NCBI RefSeq assembly: GCF_009733845.1 | Contig: NZ_WNXZ01000001.1 | Location: 806,001-870,000, forward strand | Direction: 5' to 3' | DNA from: Pseudactinotalea terrae | GTDB taxonomy: Bacteria > Actinomycetota > Actinomycetes > Actinomycetales > Beutenbergiaceae | Length of the DNA stretch: 64,000 nucleotides | Shown: piece after piece, positions 1-8,232 of the stretch | How the letters are laid out: every line of letters starts with the position of its first letter | Numbering within the stretch: the stretch's first letter is position 1 | The notes under the pieces: model-generated | Told to the model about the DNA's origin: nothing | Seen by the model: only the letters and a program-made list of their open reading frames with translations | Database searches by the model: none | Translations under genes and position numbers: made by a program

Positions 1-687
1 GAGCATCTGGTGGAGGTCGTACGCCACCTCCTCGAGGACCTCCCCAGGGATGCGGTCGAGCACGATGGCGACCACGACGTCCCGCTCGGAGGCGCCGCGC
101 AGCAGCGCCCACGGCACGGCGTCCGCGTACCGGTTCGCCGTGGTCACGAAGATCCACAGGTCGGCGGCTGCGAGGAGCTGCGCCGCGAGCTGTCGGTTGC
201 TGTCGACGACCGAGTCGACGTCCGGGGCGTCGAGGAGCCCGAGGCCCTGCCGCACGCCCTCGTGCGCGACCAGGCGCAGCGCGGATCCCGGGGCGGTCTC
301 GGCGGCCGCCTGCGAGGGCGGCCCGTCGCCCTGCACGCGAGGCAGACCGGGCAGGATCCGCTGGTCGGAGAACCACCGCTCGTCGGCAGGGTGGTGGATG
401 AGCACGGGGTCGCGGGTGGTCGGGCGCAGCGCGCCGGGGCGGGTGACCTTCGCGCCCACCAGCGCGTTCACCAAGGTGGACTTGCCCGCGCCGGTGGATC
501 CACCGACGACCGCCAGCAGCGGTGCGTCGAGCTGCGCGTAGCGGGGCACGATGTAGTCGTCGAGCTGGTTGAGCAGCGCACCTCGCAGCGCGCGCGCCTC
601 GTCCGCACCCGCCGCCGCGAGCCCGTAGCGGGCTCCATCGACGGCGAAGCGCAACGCCGCGAGCTCCGACTCCATGGTCGCGATCAT
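1..687 (-). CDS. Dynamin-like P-loop GTPase, 3' part cut off by the window edge
   Basis: This gene reads leftwards off the window; 229 residues are visible. The P-loop GGSTGAGKST lies at about residues 62-71, and a switch-II-like stretch LLDAPDVDS at about 151-159. Together they suggest a large GTPase of the dynamin/YfjP-like class found in actinobacteria, often as one of a pair of neighbouring GTPase genes. The chosen ATG at 687-685 overlaps the TGA of the upstream LysR gene (ATGA), which implies translational coupling. An in-frame ATG at 675 is the alternative start. The substrate or membrane role cannot be seen because the C-terminal half is missing. Confidence 0.75.
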   Translation of the reverse strand, partial: MIATMESELAALRFAVDGARYGLAAAGADEARALRGALLNQLDDYIVPRYAQLDAPLLAVVGGSTGAGKSTLVNALVGAKVTRPGALRPTTRDPVLIHHPADERWFSDQRILPGLPRVQGDGPPSQAAAETAPGSALRLVAHEGVRQGLGLLDAPDVDSVVDSNRQLAAQLLAAADLWIFVTTANRYADAVPWALLRGASERDVVVAIVLDRIPGEVLEEVAYDLHQML

Positions 688-1580
688 GCCAGGCGGGCGG
701 CGCTCGCCCGGTGCGTCTTCGCCCTCTCGAGCTCACGGAGCACCGCGGCGGTGGCGGGAACCGACTGCGCACCGCGGCGCATCAGGCTGCCGTACCGCCG
801 GGTCCCGAAGCCGTGACGCACCTGGACGTCGGGGTGCCGGTAGGCCTCGAGAGCCGAGCGCGGCAGCATCGTGACCCCGAGACCGGCCGCCACGAGCTTC
901 TGGACCACCACGTAGTCGTCGCTGACGTGCCGCACCCGAGGCGTGAATCCCGCTGCCTGGCAGCGCGCGACGGCGTGTGCCCGGCACTGCTCGCACCCCA
1001 CGATCCAGTCCTGCTCCGCCATGTCGGCGAGGGTCGCAGCCGCTGCCGGGTGCCCGGGAGGGAGCACGAGCAGGACCGGCTCCTCCCCCAGCGGTCGCCA
1101 CAGCAGGTCAGCTCCGCCGTCGGGCGCCTGCTCGTAGTCGAAGACCAGGGCGAGGTCGATGTCGCCCGAGGCGAGCAGGCTGCGGGCCTGCGGCGGTTCC
1201 GCCTCGGTGAGCTCGACGTCGATCGCCGGGTGGTCGCGCCGTAGCCGTGCGAGCGCATCGGGCACGAGCGTGGAGGCCGCGGAGGGGTAGGCGGCGAGGC
1301 GCACCCGGCCGCGCCGTAGCGTGGCCAGATCGGCCAGCTCTTCGGCCGCCATGTGCAGCTGGGCGGCGATGTCGTCGGCGCGGGCGAGGAGCACACGGCC
1401 CGGCTCGGTGAGCTCGACGCCGCTCGAGGTCCGGACCAGGAGCGGGGAACCCACGCTGCGCTCCAGCGCGCGCAGGTGCTGGCTGACCGCCGGCTGGGTC
1501 CAGCCGAGCTCACGTGCCGCGCGGCTGATCGAGCCGGCGCGAGCGACGTCGCGGAAGATGAGCACACGGCGGGGATCCAC
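684..1580 (-). CDS. LysR-family transcriptional regulator
   Basis: A 298-residue protein with an N-terminal winged helix-turn-helix (residues about 5-62, including GWTQPAVSQHLRALE) and a periplasmic-binding-like effector domain after it. GTG at 1580 is preferred over upstream in-frame starts because the family begins a few residues before the helix-turn-helix, and the total length then fits the usual 300. It is transcribed away from the aspartate/glutamate racemase at 1663, the usual arrangement of a LysR regulator with its target, and a T-N11-A dyad lies in the gap. Its stop overlaps the start of the GTPase gene. The effector molecule is unknown; an amino acid is a reasonable guess from the neighbour. 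Confidence 0.85.
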   Translation of the reverse strand: MDPRRVLIFRDVARAGSISRAARELGWTQPAVSQHLRALERSVGSPLLVRTSSGVELTEPGRVLLARADDIAAQLHMAAEELADLATLRRGRVRLAAYPSAASTLVPDALARLRRDHPAIDVELTEAEPPQARSLLASGDIDLALVFDYEQAPDGGADLLWRPLGEEPVLLVLPPGHPAAAATLADMAEQDWIVGCEQCRAHAVARCQAAGFTPRVRHVSDDYVVVQKLVAAGLGVTMLPRSALEAYRHPDVQVRHGFGTRRYGSLMRRGAQSVPATAAVLRELERAKTHRASAARLA

Positions 1581-1587
1581 ACCCGCA

Positions 1588-1606
1588 CCATAAGCGCACG
1601 TAATGG
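1588..1606. promoter_or_regulatory. Candidate LysR operator (T-N11-A dyad)
   Basis: CCATAA, seven bases, then TAATGG: an imperfect inverted repeat (five of six positions match) with a T-N11-A core at 1591-1603. It sits 8 bases upstream of the LysR start and about 57 bases upstream of the racemase, where an autoregulatory LysR site is expected. Assigned by position and pattern only. Confidence 0.5.
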
Positions 1607-1662
1607 CTCCCCACAGACGATCGCGGGTTCCTTTCAGCGGCTGCCGGCTCGACCATGGGTGC

Positions 1663-2373
1663 ATGCGCACCCTGGGTCTCGTCGGCGGCATGAGCTGGTA
1701 CTCGACCTCGGAGTACTACCGCGTGATCAACGAGGGCGTGCAACGCGCACGCGGTGGCCACACCTCGGCCCGGATCGCACTCCAATCGCTGGACTTCTCG
1801 GAGATCCGGGACTGCCAGAGGGCCGGCGACTGGCAGCGTGCCGGCGCGCTGCTCGGCGAGGCGGCGCAGCGGTGCGAGGCGGCGGGCGCCGAGACCGTGC
1901 TGATCTGCACCAACCTCATGCACAAGGTCGCGCCGGCTGTGGCGCAGCGGATCGGGGTGCCGCTGCTGCACATCGCCGACGCCATCGCGGACCAGGCCGA
2001 GGCGGAGGGCTGGCGCACCCTCGGCCTGATCGGCACCCAGTGGGTCATGGAGGAGGACTTCTACACCGAGCGGCTGCGGGAACGGGGCCTCCAGGTGCTC
2101 GTCCCGGAGCAGGTGGACCGCGTGGAGGCGGACCGCGTGATCTTCGACGAGCTCACGCAGGGTGTGGTGCGGGAGGGCTCCCGAGCGGCCTTCGTACGCA
2201 TGGTCACCGAGCTCGGCAACCGCGGGGCGGACGCCGTCGTCCTCGGGTGCACGGAGATCGAGCTCCTGGTCCGTCCGAGCGACGTGGCGGTGCCGTTGCT
2301 CGACTCGATGCGTGCCCACGCTGAGGCCGCCGTCACATTCGCACTGCGAGACATCGAGGGCGTCAACCCGTAG
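1663..2373 (+). CDS. Aspartate/glutamate racemase family protein
   Basis: A 236-residue enzyme of the Asp/Glu/hydantoin racemase family, similar in plan to YgeA. It opens with GLVGGMSWYST, the substrate-loop signature, and carries both candidate catalytic cysteines: C82 in ICTNLMHK and C196 in GCTEIELL. Having both cysteines suggests cofactor-independent two-base racemisation of an acidic or related amino acid. The ATG at 1663 puts the signature at residue 5. It faces a LysR regulator that probably controls it. It could supply D-Asp or D-Glu for cell-wall cross-bridges or catabolise D-amino acids; the substrate cannot be read from sequence. Confidence 0.85.
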   Translation: MRTLGLVGGMSWYSTSEYYRVINEGVQRARGGHTSARIALQSLDFSEIRDCQRAGDWQRAGALLGEAAQRCEAAGAETVLICTNLMHKVAPAVAQRIGVPLLHIADAIADQAEAEGWRTLGLIGTQWVMEEDFYTERLRERGLQVLVPEQVDRVEADRVIFDELTQGVVREGSRAAFVRMVTELGNRGADAVVLGCTEIELLVRPSDVAVPLLDSMRAHAEAAVTFALRDIEGVNP

Positions 2374-2495
2374 ACTGGGTGCTTCATGCGGTCCTTCCAT
2401 GTGACCGCGCCGCACTCGCCTTTGCCTCTCATCAGCGCGCACACGCACGTCGCGTCCACGGCCCACGGCGAGCTCTATCTTGAAAGCCTGCCGCT

Positions 2496-4304
2496 GTGTC
2501 TTCTGTGCTGTCCGAAACGCCTGTGCCCACCGAGTCCACGGACTCCCCTGACTCCACGACCTTTGCCGGTCTCGGCCTCCCCGAGCCCGTGCTCGAGCGG
2601 ATCGCCCGCCTCGGCTTCGAGAACCCGACCGAGATCCAGGCCGCGGCGATCCCCGCCCTGCTGCAGGGTCGCGACCTGGTGGGCGTCGCCCAGACCGGGA
2701 CCGGCAAGACCGCGGCCTTCGGGCTGCCGCTGCTCGCACGGCTCCAGGCCGGCGTCGAGGGTCTCCAGGCTCTCGTGCTCACACCGACCCGCGAGCTCGC
2801 GCTCCAGGTGAGCGAGGCCCTCCGCACCATGGCGCCCCTGCGCACCCGAGTGCTCGCGATCTACGGCGGTGCGCCGTTCGGTCCCCAGCTCCGGCAGCTG
2901 ACCGACGGTGTGGACGTCGTGGTCGGGACCCCCGGCCGCGTCATCGACCTGATCAACCGGGGCGCGCTCGACACCTCGACCGTGCAGACGCTGGTGCTCG
3001 ACGAGGCCGACGAGATGCTCCGCATGGGTTTCGCCGAAGAGGTCGCGACCATCCTCGAGGGCACCCCGCCCACGCGGCAGACCGCGCTCTTCTCCGCGAC
3101 CATGCCGCGCGAGATCCGCAAGGTGGCGCACACCCACATGAGCGACCCGGTCGAGGTCTCGATGACCCCCTCCGAGCCGACGACGGCCTCGATCAACCAG
3201 ACCTACGCGGTCGTGCCGATGCGGCACAAGACCGGCGCCCTCATTCGCGTGCTCGCCACGACGGACGCCGAGGCCACGATCGTGTTCGTGCGCACCCGGC
3301 AGATCGCCGAGGACCTCGGCGCCGAGCTGGTCTCGCGTGGTGTCAACGCCGCGACGATCAGCGGTGACGTGGCGCAGGCCGAGCGCGAGCGCATCGTCGG
3401 GCGGCTCCGCAGCGGCAACCTCAACGTGCTGGTCGCCACCGACGTCGCGGCCCGCGGGCTCGACGTCGACCGCATCGGCCTGGTCGTCAACTACGACGTG
3501 CCGCGCGAGACCGAGGCCTACGTGCACCGCATCGGCCGCACGGGCCGCGCCGGCCGCACCGGCACGGCACTGATGTTCCTCACGCCCAAGGAGCGGTACC
3601 GCCTCAACTCGATCGAGCGCGCCACCCGATCCACGGTCACCGAGGTCACCATCCCGACCCCGGCCGAGGTCAGCGCCCACCGGGCCGATGCGCTGCTCGC
3701 GCAGCTCCCCGACCGCCTCGAGCGCGGCCGGCTGGACCTCTACCGCGAGCGGGTCTCGATCATGCTCGCGCAGAGCGGGCGCGACCCGCTCGACGTCGCC
3801 GCCGCGCTCGTCGCGCTCGGTGTGGGCGACGACGGCCCGCAGCCCCGTGGCCGCGAGGGCGACGAGCTCCGCCCGCACGAGACGACGTTCGACGACGCGC
3901 CCCCGGCCCGTGCGGCGCGGCGCGCTGCCAACGAGCGCGGCGACGGCGACCGTGGCGGCTATCGGAGCCACAAGCAGCACTCCCCGAGCCGTGGCGAGCA
4001 CGGCCGTGGTGGCGGACCCGGCACCGTGTATCGGGTCGACGTCGGGCGGCACCACGGCGTGCGCCCCAACGCCATCGTGGGCGCGCTCACCGGCGAGGGT
4101 GGCCTGCGCGGGTCGGACGTCGGCAAGATCGAGATCTTCTCGTCGTTCTCGCTCGTGGAGATCTCGGCGCCGCTGTCGCCCGAGAGCAGCCGCCGCATCG
4201 GCACCGCACGCGTGGCCGGTCAGCGCCTCCAGATCCGCCCCGACAACGGCCGCCCCGGCCGCCCCGAGCGGCGCCACTCCGGCCCGCGCCGGCCCCGCGA
4301 CTGA
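2496..4304 (+). CDS. deaD: DEAD-box ATP-dependent RNA helicase with C-terminal RNA-binding domain
   Basis: A 602-residue helicase with all core motifs in order: Q motif (GFENPTEIQ, about 40-48), Walker A AQTGTGKT (65-72), PTRELALQ, TPGR, DEAD in VLDEADEM (169-172), SAT (200-202), ARGLDVDR and HRIGRTGRAG. A charged Arg/Gly-rich linker follows, then a DbpA-type RNA-binding fold (about 508-585, YRVDVGR...GEIFSSFSL-like region). This layout is that of DeaD/CsdA helicases, which unwind structured RNA in ribosome assembly and cold adaptation. The start is GTG; another GTG lies three codons downstream. Its 3' end is three bases from that of hisS, which converges on it. The 122-base upstream gap may be a 5' leader. 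Confidence 0.9.
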   Translation: MSSVLSETPVPTESTDSPDSTTFAGLGLPEPVLERIARLGFENPTEIQAAAIPALLQGRDLVGVAQTGTGKTAAFGLPLLARLQAGVEGLQALVLTPTRELALQVSEALRTMAPLRTRVLAIYGGAPFGPQLRQLTDGVDVVVGTPGRVIDLINRGALDTSTVQTLVLDEADEMLRMGFAEEVATILEGTPPTRQTALFSATMPREIRKVAHTHMSDPVEVSMTPSEPTTASINQTYAVVPMRHKTGALIRVLATTDAEATIVFVRTRQIAEDLGAELVSRGVNAATISGDVAQAERERIVGRLRSGNLNVLVATDVAARGLDVDRIGLVVNYDVPRETEAYVHRIGRTGRAGRTGTALMFLTPKERYRLNSIERATRSTVTEVTIPTPAEVSAHRADALLAQLPDRLERGRLDLYRERVSIMLAQSGRDPLDVAAALVALGVGDDGPQPRGREGDELRPHETTFDDAPPARAARRAANERGDGDRGGYRSHKQHSPSRGEHGRGGGPGTVYRVDVGRHHGVRPNAIVGALTGEGGLRGSDVGKIEIFSSFSLVEISAPLSPESSRRIGTARVAGQRLQIRPDNGRPGRPERRHSGPRRPRD

Positions 4305-4307
4305 CCG

Positions 4308-5657
4308 TCAGGGGGTCGGGATCACCCGGGGGCGCAGGTCCTCGGGTGCCGGCGTCCACGTGCTCGCGTCGGCGGCGACCTGATCGCCGCTGCGGATGTC
4401 CTTGACCTCGCCGTCGCCGCCTGCCTCGGCACCCGGGAACCAGACGAACGGGATGTCGCGGCGGTCGGCATAGCGGATCTGCTTGCCGAACTTGGCCGCG
4501 ACCGGAGCGACCTCGGTCGCGATGCCACGCGAACGGAGCCGGCGAGCGACATCCTCGCTGCGGTCCCGGGTGTCCTCGTCGACGACCGCCACGAGCACCG
4601 CCGTCGGGACCGCGCGCGTGGCACGCACGAGGTCGTCGCGGATCAGACGGGAGACCAGGCGGGTGACGCCGAGCGACATGCCGACGCCCGGGTAGGTGCT
4701 GCTGCCGTCGTCGACGAGCGAGTCGTAGCGGCCCCCTGAGCAGATCGAGCCGAGGCTCTCGTGGCCCACCAGCGTGGTCTCGTACACGCTGCCGGTGTAG
4801 TAGTCCAGGCCGCGCGCGATCTTGAGGTCGGCGACGACGACGCCGGGCACCTGCGCCGCGGCACCCTCGACCAGCGCCACGAGCTCCTCGAGCCCACGCT
4901 CGAGGAGCGGCGTGCGCACGCCCAGCGCGAGCACCTTGTCGGCGACCGAGGCGTCGTTCGCGGTGATCGAGGCCAGCTCCAGGCAGGCGCTCGCCTGCTG
5001 CTGGGTCGCCCCGACCTCGGTCTGCAGAGCGGCCGCCACCTTCTCAGGACCGATCTTGTCGAGCTTGTCGATGACCCGCAGGGTGCCGTCGACATCGTCG
5101 ATGCCGACCCCCTCGTAGAAGCCCTGCGCGACCCGGCGGTTGTTCACCGAGATGCGTGCCTGCGGCACCCCCAGCTCGCGGAGCCGCTCGAACGCCGTCG
5201 CCATCACGACAGGCACCTCGACCTCGTAGTGCGCAGGCAGGTCACCGGGTGCCACGACGTCGATGTCGGCCTGAGTGAACTCGCGGAAGCGGCCGTCCTG
5301 CGGGCGCTCGCCGCGCCAGACCTTCTGGACCTGGTAGCGCTTGAACGGGAACGTGAGCTTGCCGGAGTGCTCGGCGACGTACCGCGCGAACGGCACGGTC
5401 AGGTCGAAGTGCAGGCCGAGCTGGTCGGTGCCCGCCTCGGCGTCGCCCTCTGCCTGGAGTCGCCGCAGCAGGTAGATCTCCTTGGACGTCTCGCCCTTGC
5501 TCAGCAACGACTCGACGGGCTCCACCGCACGCGTCTCGAGGCCGGCGTAGCCGTACAGAGCGAACGTCGAGGTCATCACCTCGAGGACGTGCTCCTCGAT
5601 CACGCGCCCCGCAGGGAGCCATTCAGGGAAGCCGGACAGGGATGCCACTCGAGCCAT
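4308..5657 (-). CDS. hisS: Histidyl-tRNA synthetase
   Basis: A class II aminoacyl-tRNA synthetase of 449 residues that charges tRNA-His. Visible signatures are motif 2 (VWRGERPQDGRFREF), the HisA box GLDYYTGSVYE and a C-terminal anticodon-binding domain. LHFDLTVPFARYVA, where bacterial enzymes usually read LRPEGTA, resembles the DLTVPFARYLA signature of eukaryotic and archaeal HisRS, so this is a divergent HisRS lineage. The ATG at 5657 (MARVASLSGFPEW) is preferred; in-frame ATGs upstream (MSDGMM...) are possible. It ends three bases from the DEAD-box gene. Upstream lies a perfect palindrome shared with the divergent cyclophilin gene. Confidence 0.93.
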   Translation of the reverse strand: MARVASLSGFPEWLPAGRVIEEHVLEVMTSTFALYGYAGLETRAVEPVESLLSKGETSKEIYLLRRLQAEGDAEAGTDQLGLHFDLTVPFARYVAEHSGKLTFPFKRYQVQKVWRGERPQDGRFREFTQADIDVVAPGDLPAHYEVEVPVVMATAFERLRELGVPQARISVNNRRVAQGFYEGVGIDDVDGTLRVIDKLDKIGPEKVAAALQTEVGATQQQASACLELASITANDASVADKVLALGVRTPLLERGLEELVALVEGAAAQVPGVVVADLKIARGLDYYTGSVYETTLVGHESLGSICSGGRYDSLVDDGSSTYPGVGMSLGVTRLVSRLIRDDLVRATRAVPTAVLVAVVDEDTRDRSEDVARRLRSRGIATEVAPVAAKFGKQIRYADRRDIPFVWFPGAEAGGDGEVKDIRSGDQVAADASTWTPAPEDLRPRVIPTP

Positions 5658-5709
5658 GACCAGCATCATCCCATCCGACATGCGCGGCGCCGAACGCTGC
5701 CGTGAGACG

Positions 5710-5723
5710 GTTGTGACCACAAC
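5710..5723. promoter_or_regulatory. Palindrome GTTGTG-AC-CACAAC between hisS and the cyclophilin gene
   Basis: Perfect 6-base arms around a 2-base centre, in the divergent intergenic region; GTGACC is also repeated at 5713-5718 and 5724-5729. The layout suggests a dimeric regulator site or overlapping promoters. No regulator is assigned. Confidence 0.4.
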
Positions 5724-5848
5724 GTGACCTTTGCCTGGCGTTCCGGCGGCGATCGAGCGTGCTCGCTTTGCCTACACTGTGGGGCGGGTTTCGGCTCCTG
5801 CCGAGCTGATGTCGAGCGCCTGGGCACAGGTGCGCTCAAGGAGGTCAT

Positions 5849-6652
5849 GTGCCGAGCAAGCGCGAACGCGAGTACGCGCGCCGCCGCTATCAGAAGCAGG
5901 CAGCGCGGGCCGCGAGGACAGCTCGGTTGCGCAGGGAGCGTCTGCTCGTTGTGACCTTCACCGTCATCGGGTTCGCCGCGCTCGTCGCCGCGCTCCTCCT
6001 GGCCAACCGGAACGAGCAGCCGCAGGCGGGCGAGACGCCCACCGACATCGCACCGACCGACACGGCCACGGATCCGGCCGCGCTGGAGCCGCTGCCGACG
6101 ACCAACCCCGAGCAGTACGAGGCTGCTCCCCCGGCCAGCGACGCGCTCGCCCAGGACTGGAACGTCACGATGACGACCAACGTCGGTGACATCACGATGG
6201 TCCTGCACGGTGCCGATGCCCCGCAGGCGGTCGCCAACTTCGTGTTCCTCGCCAACAACGGGTACTTCGACGGCACGGCCTGCCATCGTCTGATGCCCGA
6301 TGCGCTGCTCCAGTGCGGCGACCCGACCGCGACCGGACAGGGCGGCCCGGGCTATTCCTGGGGGCCGATCGAGAACGCCCCCGAGGACGGCGTCTACCCG
6401 GCCGGCACTGTCGCGATGGCCCGCGTCGGTGGCGACGGCGAGTCCATGGGCTCGCAGTTCTTCCTCGTGTTCGCCGACGTGCCGCTGCCGGCCGACGCCG
6501 CCGGCGGCTACTCGGTGTTCGGCGAGATCACCGGGGGCCTGGAGATCCTGCAGCAGATCGGCGCTGGGGGCGTCGACCCGAACAGCGTCGGGCAGGACGG
6601 CACCGGCCGGCCCGCCACCGACGTCATCATCACCACCGTGGAGGTCGAGTGA
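5849..6652 (+). CDS. Membrane-anchored cyclophilin-type peptidyl-prolyl isomerase
   Basis: A 267-residue protein with a basic N-terminus (KREREYARRRYQK), one transmembrane helix at about 33-52, an acidic Thr/Pro linker, and a cyclophilin domain at about 100-265 (HRLMPDALLQCGDP, GSQFFLVFAD, YSVFGEITGG). It should catalyse proline cis-trans isomerisation outside the membrane and help fold secreted proteins. The GTG start follows an AAGGAGG ribosome-binding site at 5838-5844 with a short 4-base spacing. Its TGA overlaps the GTG of the DUF349 gene, so the two are probably co-translated. Confidence 0.88.
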   Translation: MPSKREREYARRRYQKQAARAARTARLRRERLLVVTFTVIGFAALVAALLLANRNEQPQAGETPTDIAPTDTATDPAALEPLPTTNPEQYEAAPPASDALAQDWNVTMTTNVGDITMVLHGADAPQAVANFVFLANNGYFDGTACHRLMPDALLQCGDPTATGQGGPGYSWGPIENAPEDGVYPAGTVAMARVGGDGESMGSQFFLVFADVPLPADAAGGYSVFGEITGGLEILQQIGAGGVDPNSVGQDGTGRPATDVIITTVEVE

Positions 6653-8202
6653 GCCAGCAACCTGACGCCCAGCACGAGAGTCTGATCCGGTCGATGGCCG
6701 GTCCGCTCCCCGTGGAACCCCGCGCCGTCGTGGAGGCGCCCGCGCAGCCCGAGCCGACCGCGCAGCCCGAGCCGGCGACCGCGCCGGCGCCGGCACCCAG
6801 GCCGACCCCTGCCGCGCCGAAGCCGAGCGCGATCCCGCGGCCCGGCCCGCCGGCCACGCCGGCCGCGGTCGCGCCCGCTCCCGCCGCTGCGCCGGCCGCC
6901 CCCGCTGCCACGCCCGCAGCCGCGGGCGCCGAGGCCCCGCTCGACCCCGCCCTGGTGACCGCTGCAGCCCAGTTCGGCCGTGTCGACGGCGAGGGCACGG
7001 TGTACGTCGCCGACGGCGAGAACGAGCGGGTCGTCGGGCAGTTCCCCGACGCGCTGGCGCAGGAGGCGATGCTCCTCTACATCCGCCGCTACCTCGACCT
7101 CGAGGCCCAGGTGTCGCTGTTCGAGGCACGCCTGCCCCACCTCAACGGCCGCGATATCGACACCACGGTCTCGAACCTGACCTCGCAGCTCGAGGAGCCG
7201 GCCGCCGTCGGCGATCTCCCCGGCCTGCGCGCCCGCATGGCGGCGCTGACCGACAAGGCGACCGAGCGCAAGCAGGCACTCGCCGCCGAGCGCGAGGCCG
7301 CGCGTGCCGAGGCGATGGCCGAGCGCACCAGGATCGTCGAGCGCGCCGAGGAGCTCGCGGCCATGGACCCCGCACGCGTGCAGTGGAAGACACAGGGTGA
7401 GGAGCTGCGCACGCTGCTGGAGACGTGGAAGACCGCGCAGCGCTCCGGCGTCCGGCTCGACCGCAAGCAGGAGGACGCCCTCTGGAAGCGGTTCGCCAAG
7501 GCCCGCGGGACCTTCGACCGCAACCGCCGGGCGTACTTCTCCGAGCTCGACAGCCAGCACAAGCAGGCGAGGGCCGCCAAGGAGGAGCTGATCGCTCGCG
7601 CCGAGGCGATGCAGAGCTCCACCGACTGGGGTGCCACCTCGGCCGCCTACCGCGACCTGATGGACGAGTGGAAGCGCTCCGGCCGGGCGTCCCGCAAGGA
7701 CGACGACGCCCTGTGGGCCCGCTTCCGTGCCGCTCAGGACGTCTTCTTCGAGGCCCGCAACGCGCAGAACGCGCAGACCGACGCCACCTACGCGGCTAAC
7801 CTCGAGGTCAAGAACGCGATCCTCGTCGAGGCCGAGGCGCTGCTCCCGGTGACCGACGTCAAGTCGGCCAAGGCTGCCCTGCACAAGCTGCAGGACCGCT
7901 GGGAGGCCGCCGGCAAGGTCCCCCGGGACGCCATGCAGCGCACCGAGGCCCGGATGCGCGCCGTCGAGCAGGCGATCCGCAGCGCCGAGGATGCCCAGTG
8001 GCGCAGCTCCAACCCGCAGAAGCGCGCTCGGGCCGAGGGCTTCGCGGCCCAGCTCGAGGCGTCGATCGAGCGGCTCGAGGACGACCTGGCGAAGGCCGAA
8101 CGCACCGGGAACCAGTCGAAGATCAAGGCAGCCACCGAGGCGCTGGAAGCTCAGCGGACCTTCCTCGACCACGCGTTGCGCGCAGCCGACGACGCGAGCT
8201 GA
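6649..8202 (+). CDS. DUF349 repeat protein
   Basis: A 517-residue protein that starts in a GTGA overlap with the cyclophilin stop. Residues about 20-105 are a low-complexity Pro/Ala tail. The rest is charged and helical with repeated DUF349 units, marked by recurring W-K..G..R.....ALW.RF patterns (for example RKQEDALWKRFAKARGTFD and RKDDDALWARFRAAQDVFF). DUF349 proteins are poorly characterised; coiled-coil, cytoplasmic, possibly nucleic-acid or scaffold functions have been proposed. No catalytic motif is evident. It converges on rel, with 27 bases between the stops. Confidence 0.8.
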   Translation: MSQQPDAQHESLIRSMAGPLPVEPRAVVEAPAQPEPTAQPEPATAPAPAPRPTPAAPKPSAIPRPGPPATPAAVAPAPAAAPAAPAATPAAAGAEAPLDPALVTAAAQFGRVDGEGTVYVADGENERVVGQFPDALAQEAMLLYIRRYLDLEAQVSLFEARLPHLNGRDIDTTVSNLTSQLEEPAAVGDLPGLRARMAALTDKATERKQALAAEREAARAEAMAERTRIVERAEELAAMDPARVQWKTQGEELRTLLETWKTAQRSGVRLDRKQEDALWKRFAKARGTFDRNRRAYFSELDSQHKQARAAKEELIARAEAMQSSTDWGATSAAYRDLMDEWKRSGRASRKDDDALWARFRAAQDVFFEARNAQNAQTDATYAANLEVKNAILVEAEALLPVTDVKSAKAALHKLQDRWEAAGKVPRDAMQRTEARMRAVEQAIRSAEDAQWRSSNPQKRARAEGFAAQLEASIERLEDDLAKAERTGNQSKIKAATEALEAQRTFLDHALRAADDAS

Positions 8203-8232
8203 GCCGGGCGAGCATCCTCCCCGCCGGACTCA
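8200..8232. terminator. Possible bidirectional terminator hairpin spanning both stop codons
   Basis: TGAGCCGG (from the DUF349 stop) can pair with CCGGACTCA (at the rel stop) with one bulged A, giving an 8-bp GC-rich stem and a loop of about 16 bases. There is no U-tract. It lies where two converging operons end. Confidence 0.3.

Noticed and set aside
10-816. Plus-strand frame opposite the GTPase and LysR genes
   Set aside because: No family features; the P-loop and helix-turn-helix are on the minus strand.
2386-2495. Upstream ORF or leader peptide before the DEAD-box gene
   Set aside because: The frame overlaps the helicase in another frame and has no ribosome-binding site. A regulatory leader is possible but not supported.
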